Origin: Arthrobacter sp. QXT-31
GTDB lineage: Bacteria > Actinomycetota > Actinomycetes > Actinomycetales > Micrococcaceae
Direction: 5' to 3'
Length of the DNA stretch: 64,000 bases
Assembly: GCF_001969265.1 (NCBI RefSeq)
Contig: NZ_CP019304.1
Location: 1,860,001-1,924,000, forward strand
Below are positions 46,617 through 54,865 of this stretch, piece after piece; positions within the stretch are counted from its first letter, which is position 1, and each line of letters starts with the position of its first letter. The notes below the pieces were generated by a model. The model was not told where the DNA came from, did no database searches, and was given only the letters and a program-made list of their open reading frames with translations. Position numbers and translations under genes: made by a program.

Positions 46617-46629
46617 TTCGATATTCGAA
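46617..46629. promoter_or_regulatory. Dyad near the hydroxylase promoter
   Basis: TTCGATATTCGAA has perfect 5-base arms around TAT. It lies 69 bases upstream of the leftward hydroxylase start. Possibly the second operator of the GntR protein encoded in the divergent operon. Confidence 0.45.
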
Positions 46630-46708
46630 ACTGTGGTCTATGGTTCAGTACTGTACGTCACATCCGACCGGACCCACAAGAAGCTGCTTCTTTCCCCAAC
46701 CGGGGGGG

Positions 46709-46750
46709 TTGACGAAGCCTCCGAAGCGGTCCAGTATTTTTCGTATACGA
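46709..46750 (+). promoter_or_regulatory. Promoter and GntR-type operator of the hpa operon
   Basis: TTGACG (46709-46714), a 17-base spacer and CAGTAT (46732-46737). The palindrome TCGTATACGA (46741-46750) covers the expected start site and fits the FadR-subfamily pattern TnGT..ACnA. A second half-site TTTCGTAC follows (46751-46758). The gntR gene is second in the operon. Confidence 0.65.
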
Positions 46751-46775
46751 TTTCGTACCTGATGAGGAGAGTGCT

Positions 46776-48263
46776 TTGGAGCAGGTCAACGGTGACACCC
46801 TGGCAGCGGCACGCAAGGTGATCGCAGTGCACATCAACTACCCCAGTCGCGCAGCCCAGCGCGGCCGGACGCCGGCGCAGCCCTCCTACTTCCTGAAGCC
46901 GTCGTCCTCGCTGTCCCTAAGCGGCACCGCCGTCGAACGCCCGGCCGGCTGCGAACTCCTCGGCTACGAGGGCGAGATCGCGCTCATCATTGGCAAGGCC
47001 GCCCGCCGCGTCGGGATCGAGGACGCGTGGAGCCACGTCGCCGCGGTCACGGCCAGCAACGACCTCGGCGTGTACGACCTCCGCTACGCGGACAAGGGCT
47101 CCAACCTCCGGTCCAAGGGCGGTGACGGCTTCACCCCGGTGGGCCCGGCACTGCTTCCGGCAGACGCCGTCGACCCCGCCAAACTCCGGATCCACACCTG
47201 GCACAACGGCGAACTGGTCCAGGACGACACCACTGAAGACCTGCTCTTCCCGTTCGCCCGGCTCGTGGCGGACCTCTCCCAGCTGCTCACCCTTGAAGAG
47301 GGGGACATCATCCTCACCGGCACCCCCGCCGGCGCCTCGGTCGCCGTGCCCGGCGACGTGCTGGAGGTGGAGGTCAGCACCATTGACGGCGGTCTCACCA
47401 CCGGGCGGCTGGTCACCACTGTTGAGGAAGGTACGACGGCGTTCGCTGACTTTGGTGCCCAGCCCAAGGCCGATGACCTGCAGCGGGAAGAGGCGTATGG
47501 TTCGCGGGAGGCCGCCGGCCTTCCTGCCGACGCAAGTGCCGCCGTCGGACCTGCTCTCTCCCCCAAACTGAAGGCGAAGCTCGAATCTGTCTGCACCGCG
47601 ACCCTGTCATCGCAGCTGCGCAAGCGCGGCCTCAACAACGTCAGCATCGACGGGCTGACCGCGACCCGGCCGGACCGCAAAGTGGTAGGCCTGGCCCGGA
47701 CCCTGCGCTACGTGCCCAACCGGGAAGACCTCTTCAAGACCCACGGCGGCGGCTTCAACGCCCAAAAACGCGCCATCGACTCCGTCAACGAGGGCGAGGT
47801 CCTGGTCATGGAAGCCCGCGGCGAGAAGGGCACCGGAACCATCGGCGACATCCTGGCCCTGCGCGCGCAGGTCCGCGGCGCCGCGGCCATCATCACGGAC
47901 GGCGGCGTCCGCGACTTCTCGGCCGTGGCCGCCATGGAACTGCCCACCTACTACTCCAACCCGCACCCCGCAGTGCTGGGCCGGCGCCACATCCCGTGGG
48001 ACACGGACATCACCATCGCCTGCGGCGGCACCACCGTGCAGCCCGGCGACATCATCGTGGCCGACGCGGACGGCATCCTGGTGATCCCCCCGGCCATCGC
48101 CGAGGAGGTCGCCGACGACTCGATCGCCCAGGAACGCGAAGAGGTCTTCATCGCCGAAATGGTGGAGCAGGGCCACAGTGTGGACGGCCTGTACCCGCTC
48201 AACGCGGAATGGCGTACGAAGTTTGAGGAATGGGAAGTCATGGGAAGCAGGCAAGGCAAATGA
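46776..48263 (+). CDS. FAH-domain / RraA-like-domain fusion protein (HpaG position)
   Basis: 495 residues; TTG start with GAGGAG 6 bases upstream. Residues about 15-215 are a fumarylacetoacetate-hydrolase domain with metal ligands E65 and E67 in GYEGEIALIIG, SNDLGVYDLR, and the end motif GDIILTGTPAGASVAVPGD. A linker of about 45 residues follows. Residues about 265-480 are an RraA/HMG-aldolase-like domain: MEARGEKGTGTIGDILALRA and IITDGGVRDFSAVAAME with R379 and D380. Enterobacterial HpaG is two FAH domains that decarboxylate and isomerise 5-oxopent-3-ene-1,2,5-tricarboxylate. Here the second domain is of a family known for oxaloacetate decarboxylase and aldolase activity, so it may do the decarboxylation. 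First gene of the operon. Confidence 0.88.
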   Translation: MEQVNGDTLAAARKVIAVHINYPSRAAQRGRTPAQPSYFLKPSSSLSLSGTAVERPAGCELLGYEGEIALIIGKAARRVGIEDAWSHVAAVTASNDLGVYDLRYADKGSNLRSKGGDGFTPVGPALLPADAVDPAKLRIHTWHNGELVQDDTTEDLLFPFARLVADLSQLLTLEEGDIILTGTPAGASVAVPGDVLEVEVSTIDGGLTTGRLVTTVEEGTTAFADFGAQPKADDLQREEAYGSREAAGLPADASAAVGPALSPKLKAKLESVCTATLSSQLRKRGLNNVSIDGLTATRPDRKVVGLARTLRYVPNREDLFKTHGGGFNAQKRAIDSVNEGEVLVMEARGEKGTGTIGDILALRAQVRGAAAIITDGGVRDFSAVAAMELPTYYSNPHPAVLGRRHIPWDTDITIACGGTTVQPGDIIVADADGILVIPPAIAEEVADDSIAQEREEVFIAEMVEQGHSVDGLYPLNAEWRTKFEEWEVMGSRQGK

Positions 48264-48964
48264 CTGAGACGGCCACCGCCCCTACAACGGCTGCCGCATC
48301 CGGCGTCGACGCCACGGCCTCCCCCGGCAGCAAGTCCGAGCAGGCCTACCAGGCCATCAAGGCACGGATCGTCGAGGGCACCTACACTCCCGGCTACCGG
48401 CTGGTCCTGGCCGCCATCGCCAAGGACCTCGGCTTTAGCGTGGTCCCGGTCCGCGAAGCGATCCGCCGGCTCGAGGCCGAGGGCCTGGTGAAGTTCGAAC
48501 GCAACGTCGGCGCCACCGTCTCCGGCATCGACCCCACCGAATACCTCTACACAATGCAGACCCTCAGCATCGTGGAAGGTGCAGCCACCGCGCTGTCCGC
48601 CCCCTTGATCGGTGCGGCGGACATCGCCCGGGCCCGCGCCGTGAACGAGGACATGCGCGAATGCCTCCAGCACTTCGACCCCGTCCGGTTCACCCAGCTC
48701 AACCAGGACTTCCACAGCGTCCTGTTCGAACACTGTCCCAACCCGCACATCCTGGACCTCGTCCACCGCGGCTGGAACCGGCTCGCATCCCTGCGGTCCT
48801 CGACCTTCCGCTTCGTGCCAGGCCGCGCCAAGGAATCCGTGGAGGAACACGAGGCGCTCCTGCAGCTCATCGAAAACAACGCCGACGCCGACACCATCGA
48901 AAAAGCGGCACGGCTCCACCGCAGCGCCACCCTCGACGCCTACCTCTCCCAAACCAAGCACTAG
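48260..48964 (+). CDS. GntR-family regulator (FadR subfamily) of the hpa operon
   Basis: 234 residues from ATG 48260, overlapping the stop of the previous gene (ATGA). The first 30 residues are Thr/Ala-rich. Winged HTH: KSEQAYQAIKARIVEGTYTP, LAAIAKDLGFSVVPVREAIR and RLEAEGLVKFERNVGATVSG. The C-terminal FCD-type domain (IVEGAATALSAPLIG; LNQDFHSVLFEHCPNPHILD) probably binds a pathway acid. Its place inside the operon, with a GntR-type palindrome at the operon promoter, suggests an autoregulated repressor. Confidence 0.92.
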   Translation: MTETATAPTTAAASGVDATASPGSKSEQAYQAIKARIVEGTYTPGYRLVLAAIAKDLGFSVVPVREAIRRLEAEGLVKFERNVGATVSGIDPTEYLYTMQTLSIVEGAATALSAPLIGAADIARARAVNEDMRECLQHFDPVRFTQLNQDFHSVLFEHCPNPHILDLVHRGWNRLASLRSSTFRFVPGRAKESVEEHEALLQLIENNADADTIEKAARLHRSATLDAYLSQTKH

Positions 48965-48978
48965 TTAGGACTTCAACG

Positions 48979-50493
48979 ATGACGACTCCTGTAGAAACAG
49001 CAGCCAAGCATTACGTTCCCGAGAACCTCCCCACCCACATCCAGCACTACATCAACGGCCAGTTCGTTGACTCCGTCGGCGGGAAGACCTTCGACGTCCT
49101 GGACCCGGTATCCAACCAGAACTACGCCACCGCCGCGGCCGGCCAGAAGGAGGACATCGACCTCGCCGTCGCCGCCGCCCGCGAAGCATTCGTCAGCGGC
49201 CCGTGGCCGAAGATGAAGCCCCGCGAGCGTGCCCGCGTCCTGAACCGGATCGCCGACGCCGTCGAGGCCCAGGAATCCCGCCTCGCCGAACTCGAAACCT
49301 TCGACACCGGCCTGCCGATCACCCAGGCCAAGGGCCAGGCGCTGCGCGCGGCGGAGAACTTCCGCTTCTTCGCGGACCTGATCGTGGCCCAGTTCGACGA
49401 CGCCATGAAGGTCCCCGGCTCGCAGATCAACTACGTGAACCGCAAGCCGATCGGCGTCGCCGGCCTCATCACCCCGTGGAACACCCCGTTCATGCTCGAG
49501 TCCTGGAAGCTCGCCCCGGCCCTGGCCACCGGCAACACCGTGGTCCTCAAGCCCGCCGAATTCACCCCGCTGTCCGCCTCGCTCTGGGCCACCATCTTCA
49601 AGGAAGCCGGCCTGCCGGACGGCGTCTTCAACCTGGTCAACGGACTCGGCGAGGAAGCCGGCGACGCCTTGGTCAAGCACCCGAACGTCCCGCTGATCTC
49701 CTTCACCGGCGAGACCACCACCGGCCAGACGATCTTCCGCAACGCCGCCGCCAACCTCAAGGGCCTCTCCATGGAGCTCGGCGGCAAGTCCCCCTGCGTC
49801 GTCTTCGCCGACGCCGACCTGGACGCCGCGATCGACTCCGCCCTGTTCGGCGTCTTCTCCCTCAACGGCGAGCGCTGCACCGCCGGCTCCCGCATCCTCG
49901 TCGAACGCGCCATCTACGACGAGTTCTGCGAAAAGTACGCCGCCCGCGCCAGGAACATCGTGGTCGGCGATCCCCACGACCCCAAAACGCAGGTGGGTGC
50001 CCTGGTCCACCCGGAGCACTTCGAGAAGGTGGCCGCCTACGTGGAGATCGGCAAGTCCGAAGGCCGGCTGCTCGCCGGCGGCGGACGGCCGGAAGGCCTC
50101 CCGGAAGGCAACTACATTGCACCCACCGTGTTCGCCGACGTCGCTCCCGACGCCCGGATCTTCCAGGAGGAGATCTTCGGTCCCGTCGTCGCCATCACGC
50201 CTTTTGAGAACGACGACGAGGCGCTGGCTCTGGCGAACAACACCAAGTACGGGCTGGCGGCCTACATCTGGACCCAGAACCTCACCCGGGCCCACAACTT
50301 CTCCCAGAACGTGGAAGCCGGCATGGTGTGGCTGAACAGCCACAACGTCCGCGACCTCCGCACCCCGTTCGGCGGCGTCAAGGCCTCGGGTCTGGGCCAC
50401 GAGGGCGGCTACCGCTCCATCGACTTCTACACCGACCAGCAGGCCGTCCACATCACCCTCGGCAGCGTCCACACCCCGAAATTCGGGGCATAG
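48979..50493 (+). CDS. hpaE: 5-carboxymethyl-2-hydroxymuconate semialdehyde dehydrogenase
   Basis: 504 residues from ATG 48979, just after the gntR stop; TTAGGA serves as ribosome site. An upstream open extension only overlaps gntR. NAD-dependent aldehyde dehydrogenase: catalytic Glu in SMELGGKSPCVVF and Cys in NGERCTAGSRILVE. Identified as HpaE by the start HIQHYINGQFVDSVGGKTFD and by its place next to hpaD; it oxidises the ring-cleavage semialdehyde to the dicarboxylic acid. Confidence 0.92.
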   Translation: MTTPVETAAKHYVPENLPTHIQHYINGQFVDSVGGKTFDVLDPVSNQNYATAAAGQKEDIDLAVAAAREAFVSGPWPKMKPRERARVLNRIADAVEAQESRLAELETFDTGLPITQAKGQALRAAENFRFFADLIVAQFDDAMKVPGSQINYVNRKPIGVAGLITPWNTPFMLESWKLAPALATGNTVVLKPAEFTPLSASLWATIFKEAGLPDGVFNLVNGLGEEAGDALVKHPNVPLISFTGETTTGQTIFRNAAANLKGLSMELGGKSPCVVFADADLDAAIDSALFGVFSLNGERCTAGSRILVERAIYDEFCEKYAARARNIVVGDPHDPKTQVGALVHPEHFEKVAAYVEIGKSEGRLLAGGGRPEGLPEGNYIAPTVFADVAPDARIFQEEIFGPVVAITPFENDDEALALANNTKYGLAAYIWTQNLTRAHNFSQNVEAGMVWLNSHNVRDLRTPFGGVKASGLGHEGGYRSIDFYTDQQAVHITLGSVHTPKFGA

Positions 50494-50504
50494 AACCCCG
50501 CAAA

Positions 50505-50570
50505 CCCAACTAGCTCGCATTTGTTGTCGTTTTGAGGCTCCAAAACGACAACAAATGCGAGTCAGTTGGG
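50505..50570. repeat. Perfect 21-bp palindrome inside the hpa operon
   Basis: Arms 50514-50534 and 50541-50561 are exact reverse complements with only six bases (AGGCTC) between. A further 7-bp pair, CCCAACT (50505-50511) and AGTTGGG (50564-50570), extends the stem. It contains TTTGTTGTCGTTTTG and is much more AT-rich than its surroundings. It lies 12 bases after the hpaE stop and before hpaD. Confidence 0.85.
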
Positions 50571-50605
50571 AAAGAAACCCCACCTTTCAAAGAAGAGAGA
50601 ACATC

Positions 50606-51697
50606 ATGACCAACTTCGTTCCCACCCCCACCGTCCCGGCACCGGATATCGTCCGCTGCGCCTACATGGAGATCGTGGTCACGGACCTCGCCAAGTCGCG
50701 CGAGTTCTACGTGGACGTCCTCGGCCTGCACGTCACCGAAGAGGACGAGAACACCATCTACCTGCGCTCCTTGGAGGAGTTCATCCACCACAACCTGGTG
50801 CTCCGCCAGGGACCCGTCGCCGCCGTCGCCGCCTTCGCCTACCGGGTGAAGTCCCCCGCCGAGGTGGACGCCGCCGAGGCCTACTACAAGGAACTGGGCT
50901 GCCGCACCGAACGCCGCAAGGAAGGCTTCACCAAGGGCATCGGCGACTCCGTCCGCGTCGAGGACCCGCTGGGCTTCCCCTACGAGTTCTTCTACGAAAC
51001 CGAGCACGTCGAGCGCCTCACCCAGCGCTACGACCTCTACTCCGCCGGTGAACTGGTCCGCCTGGACCACTTTAACCAGGTCACCCCGGACGTCCCCCGC
51101 GGCCGCAAGTACCTCGAGGACCTCGGCTTCCGCGTCTCCGAGGACATCAAGGACTCCGACGGCGTCACCTACGCCGCCTGGATGCACCGCAAGCAGACCG
51201 TCCACGACACCGCTCTCACCGGCGGCAACGGACCCCGCATGCACCACGTCGCCTTCGCCACCCACGAGAAGCACAACATCATCCAGATCTGCGACAAGAT
51301 GGGCGCCCTGCGCATCAGCGACCGGATCGAACGCGGCCCCGGCCGGCACGGCGTCTCCAACGCCTTCTACCTCTACATCCTGGACCCGGACGGCCACCGC
51401 ATCGAGATCTACACCCAGGACTACTACACCGGCGACCCGGACAACCCCACCATCACCTGGGACGTCCACGACAACCAGCGCCGCGACTGGTGGGGCAACC
51501 CGGTCGTCCCGTCCTGGTACACCGAGGCATCCCTGGTCCTGGACCTGGACGGCAACCCGCAGCCTGTGGTTGTCCGTGAGGAGAAGTCCGAGATGGCCGT
51601 GACCGTGGGCGCCGACGGCTTCTCCTACACGCGTAAGCCTGAGGACGCGGCAGCAGGCAAGGACGCAGTGGGCTTCAAGCTCGGAGCCCAGGTCTAG
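50606..51697 (+). CDS. hpaD: Homoprotocatechuate (3,4-dihydroxyphenylacetate) 2,3-dioxygenase
   Basis: 363 residues from ATG 50606 with AGAGAG-type site. Extradiol, VOC-fold ring-cleavage enzyme. The metal ligands fall at H155 (LDHFNQV), H214 (RMHHVAF) and E267 (HRIEIYT), and second-sphere residues at N157, H200, R243 and Y257. These are the numbers known for the Brevibacterium fuscum Fe enzyme and Arthrobacter globiformis MndD (Mn enzyme). Fe or Mn use cannot be told from sequence. Opens homoprotocatechuate to the semialdehyde that HpaE oxidises. Confidence 0.97.
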   Translation: MTNFVPTPTVPAPDIVRCAYMEIVVTDLAKSREFYVDVLGLHVTEEDENTIYLRSLEEFIHHNLVLRQGPVAAVAAFAYRVKSPAEVDAAEAYYKELGCRTERRKEGFTKGIGDSVRVEDPLGFPYEFFYETEHVERLTQRYDLYSAGELVRLDHFNQVTPDVPRGRKYLEDLGFRVSEDIKDSDGVTYAAWMHRKQTVHDTALTGGNGPRMHHVAFATHEKHNIIQICDKMGALRISDRIERGPGRHGVSNAFYLYILDPDGHRIEIYTQDYYTGDPDNPTITWDVHDNQRRDWWGNPVVPSWYTEASLVLDLDGNPQPVVVREEKSEMAVTVGADGFSYTRKPEDAAAGKDAVGFKLGAQV

Positions 51698-51700
51698 GCC

Positions 51701-52486
51701 ATGCTGGACGCGAAGACGATCGAAGCCATCGCCGACGAACTGCTGGAGGCCAACCGGACCCGCACCCCGGTCCCCCGGCTGACTGCCCGCTACCCGGATA
51801 TGACGGTGGAGGACTCCTACGCGGTGCAGAGGCTGTGGCGGCAGCGGAACGAGGAGGCCGGCCGGACCCTGGTGGGGCGCAAGATCGGCCTCACGTCCAA
51901 GGCCATGCAGGATGCCACCGGCATCACCGAACCGGACTACGGTGCCATCTTCGATGACATGGTCCTCGAAACCGGCTGCTCAGTGCAGTGGGACCGATAT
52001 ACGCATCCCCGGGTGGAGGTGGAGCTCGCCTTTGTGCTGAAGGACGGGCTCAAGGGCCCGGGCTGCACCATCTTCGACGTCCTCAACGCCACCGACTACG
52101 TGGTTCCGGCCCTCGAAATCCTCGATTCGAGGATCCAGATGGAGGGCCGGACCATCGTGGACACCATCTCCGACAACGCTGCCATGGGCGCCATGGTGGT
52201 CGGCGGCCGCCCGGTAAAGCCCGACGCCGTCGACCTCCGCTGGGTCTCGGCCATCCTCTACAAGAACCAGACCGTGGAGGAAACCGGCGTCGCCGCCGGC
52301 GTGCTGGACCACCCGGCCAACGGCGTGCACTGGCTGGCCAACAAGATCGCCGCGCACGGGGACAGCATGAAGGCCGGCGACATCATCCTCGCCGGGTCCT
52401 TCACCCGCCCGCTGTGGGTCTACAAGGGCGACACCGTCCACGCCGACTATGGACCCCTGGGGAGCGTCACATGCCGCTTCGAGTAG
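51701..52486 (+). CDS. hpaH: 2-Oxo-hept-3-ene-1,7-dioate hydratase
   Basis: 261 residues, 3 bases after hpaD. Hydratase/decarboxylase fold of the FAH superfamily. [51 protein letters not shown] in two parts, and [14 protein letters not shown] (metal-site ExE) match HpaH/MhpD proteins. Adds water to the dienoate to give 4-hydroxy-2-oxoheptanedioate. Confidence 0.95.
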   Translation: MLDAKTIEAIADELLEANRTRTPVPRLTARYPDMTVEDSYAVQRLWRQRNEEAGRTLVGRKIGLTSKAMQDATGITEPDYGAIFDDMVLETGCSVQWDRYTHPRVEVELAFVLKDGLKGPGCTIFDVLNATDYVVPALEILDSRIQMEGRTIVDTISDNAAMGAMVVGGRPVKPDAVDLRWVSAILYKNQTVEETGVAAGVLDHPANGVHWLANKIAAHGDSMKAGDIILAGSFTRPLWVYKGDTVHADYGPLGSVTCRFE

Positions 52487-53292
52487 AAGACACGTTCCGG
52501 TCCGCCCTCGCAGGGCAAAAGCAAAAGGGTAGAACAGGCCGGCCGCTGGCCGGCATGTGGGTCTGCTCCGGCAGCCCGCTCATCGCCGAACTCTGCGCCG
52601 GATCCGGCCTGGACTGGCTCCTGGTCGACGCCGAGCACAGCCCCAACGGGCTCGAATCCATCCTCGCCCAACTCCAGGCCATCCACGGCTACCCCGTCCA
52701 CACCCTGGTGCGGCCGCCCGTGAACGACACCGTCCTGATCAAGCAGTACCTGGACCTTGGCGTGCAGAACCTGCTCATCCCCATGGTCAACTCGGTCGCC
52801 GAGGCGGAAGCGGCGGTGGCCGCCACCCGCTACCCGCCGCAGGGTGTCCGCGGGGTCGGCTCGGCGCTGGCCCGGGCTGCCCGCTGGAACCGGGTCCCGG
52901 ACTACCTCGCCCGGGCCTCTGAGACCGTCAGCGTCACCGTCCAGATCGAATCGACGGCCGCCGTGGAAGCGGTGGAGGACATCCTGGAGGTCGACGGCGT
53001 CGACGCCATCTTCATCGGCCCCTCCGACCTCGCCGCCTCCATGGGGCTGCTGGGACAGCAGGAACACCCCGAGGTGCGCGCCGCCGTCGAACACTGCCTC
53101 GCCGCCGCCAAAGCCGCCGGCAAACCGGCCGGCGTGAACGCCTTCGCCCCGGCCACCGCCCGCGCCTACCTCGACGCCGGCGCTTCCTTCATCCTGGTCG
53201 GCGCCGACGTCGCCCTCCTCGCCCGCGGCTCCGAGGCCCTCGCCGCCGAATTCGTCCGGCCATCCGACGGCGGAACCCCCGCCAGCTACTGA
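52471..53292 (+). CDS. hpaI: 4-Hydroxy-2-oxoheptane-1,7-dioate aldolase
   Basis: 273 residues from ATG 52471, overlapping hpaH by 16 bases. Class II pyruvate aldolase of the HpcH/HpaI family. Active-site residues by motif: His in LLVDAEHSPNGL, Arg in HTLVRPPVND, Glu in VTVQIESTAAVEAVEDIL, Asp in IFIGPSDLAASMGLLGQ. Cleaves the C7 oxo-acid to pyruvate and succinic semialdehyde. Slightly longer C-terminus than E. coli HpaI (262 residues from memory). Confidence 0.96.
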   Translation: MPLRVEDTFRSALAGQKQKGRTGRPLAGMWVCSGSPLIAELCAGSGLDWLLVDAEHSPNGLESILAQLQAIHGYPVHTLVRPPVNDTVLIKQYLDLGVQNLLIPMVNSVAEAEAAVAATRYPPQGVRGVGSALARAARWNRVPDYLARASETVSVTVQIESTAAVEAVEDILEVDGVDAIFIGPSDLAASMGLLGQQEHPEVRAAVEHCLAAAKAAGKPAGVNAFAPATARAYLDAGASFILVGADVALLARGSEALAAEFVRPSDGGTPASY

Positions 53293-53318
53293 CTCTTCCC
53301 TTCGTAAGGACTCCCCCC

Positions 53319-54824
53319 ATGACAGTTACTTCTGCGCTGCCCCCTGCCATCTCACCGGAGCGGGAGGCCGCGCTGCTCGCCTCCGTGCCGTCCGGCCTGC
53401 TCATCAGCGGCCAGTGGCGGGACGCGTCCGACGGCGGCACGTTCGACGTGCACGACCCCGCCACCGGGGAGGTGCTCGCCACCCTCGCTTGCGCCACCAG
53501 CGAAGACGGCCTCGCCGCACTCGACGCGGCCGACGCCGCCCAGGCCTCCTGGGCGCGCACCGCACCGCGGGAACGGGCCGAAATCCTGCGCCGCGCCTTC
53601 GACCTGGTCACCGAACGCGCCGAGGACTTCGCCCTGCTCATGACCCTGGAAATGGGCAAGCCCCTGGCCGAGGCCCGCGGCGAAGTCACCTACGGCGCCG
53701 AATTCCTGCGCTGGTTCTCCGAGGAAACCGTCCGCGACTACGGCCGCTACCTCACCACCCCCGAGGGCAAGAACAAGATCCTCGTCCAGCACAAGCCGGT
53801 CGGCCCGTGCCTGCTCATCACCCCCTGGAACTTCCCGCTCGCCATGGCCACCCGCAAGGTCGCCCCCGCCGTTGCGGCCGGCTGCACCATGGTGCTCAAG
53901 CCCGCCAAACTCACCCCGCTCACCGCGCAGTACTTCGCGAAGACCATGCTCGACGCCGGCCTGCCCGCCGGCGTCCTCAACGTCGTCGCCTCCGCCTCCG
54001 CGTCGGGGATTTCGGGGCCGCTGCTGGCCGACCCGCGCCTGCGGAAGATCTCCTTCACCGGCTCCACCCCCGTGGGCAAGCGCCTCATGGCCGACGCCGC
54101 CGAAAACGTCCTGCGCACCTCCATGGAACTCGGCGGGAACGCACCGTTCATCGTGTTCGAGGACGCCGACCTCGACGCCGCCGTCGACGGCGCCATGGCC
54201 GCCAAGATGCGGAACATGGGCGAAGCCTGCACCGCCGCCAACCGCTTCCTCGTCCACGAAACCGTCGCCCAGGAATTCACCCGCAAATTCGCCGCAGTCA
54301 TGGGAGCCCTGACCACCGGCCGCGGCACCCAACCCGCCACCCAGGTCGGCCCGCTGATCGACGCCGGCGCCCGCGACGATGTCCACGCCTTGGTCAGCGC
54401 CGCCGTCGACGCCGGAGCCGTCGCCGTCACCGGCGGCGCGCCTGTCGAAGGTGCCGGGTACTTCTACCAGCCCACCGTGCTCGCCAACGTCCCCAATGAC
54501 GCGGCAATCCTCGGCCAGGAGATCTTCGGCCCCGTCGCGCCCGTCACCACCTTCAAAACCGAAGAGGACGCCATCCGGCTGGCTAACGCCTCCGAGTATG
54601 GCCTCGCTTCCTACCTTTACAGCCGCGACTTCAACCGGCTCCTGCGCATCGCGGAACAGATTGAGTTCGGCATGGTCGGGTTCAACGCCGGCGTCATCTC
54701 CAACGCCGCAGCACCCTTCGGCGGCGTCAAGCAGTCCGGCCTCGGACGCGAAGGCGGCTCCGAAGGGATCGCCGAATACACCACCACCCAATACATCGGC
54801 ATCGCCGACCCCTACGCCAACTGA
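53319..54824 (+). CDS. gabD: Succinate-semialdehyde dehydrogenase
   Basis: 501 residues. ALDH superfamily: Glu in SMELGGNAPFIVFEDAD, Cys in NMGEACTAANRFLVHE; coenzyme region TPWNFPLAMATRKVAPAVAA. LTLEMGKPLAEARGEV and ASYLYSRDFNRLLRIAEQIE fit GabD. Converts succinic semialdehyde from HpaI to succinate, closing the route to the TCA cycle. Starts 26 bases after hpaI. Confidence 0.93.
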   Translation: MTVTSALPPAISPEREAALLASVPSGLLISGQWRDASDGGTFDVHDPATGEVLATLACATSEDGLAALDAADAAQASWARTAPRERAEILRRAFDLVTERAEDFALLMTLEMGKPLAEARGEVTYGAEFLRWFSEETVRDYGRYLTTPEGKNKILVQHKPVGPCLLITPWNFPLAMATRKVAPAVAAGCTMVLKPAKLTPLTAQYFAKTMLDAGLPAGVLNVVASASASGISGPLLADPRLRKISFTGSTPVGKRLMADAAENVLRTSMELGGNAPFIVFEDADLDAAVDGAMAAKMRNMGEACTAANRFLVHETVAQEFTRKFAAVMGALTTGRGTQPATQVGPLIDAGARDDVHALVSAAVDAGAVAVTGGAPVEGAGYFYQPTVLANVPNDAAILGQEIFGPVAPVTTFKTEEDAIRLANASEYGLASYLYSRDFNRLLRIAEQIEFGMVGFNAGVISNAAAPFGGVKQSGLGREGGSEGIAEYTTTQYIGIADPYAN

Positions 54825-54865
54825 CACAGCGACGTGTCCACCCGTCCCCACAGCAAGGAAAAACA

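Noticed and set aside
48661..48978. Extension of the hpaE frame upstream into gntR
   Set aside because: Aldehyde dehydrogenase sequence starts after ATG 48979; the rest overlaps gntR in another frame.
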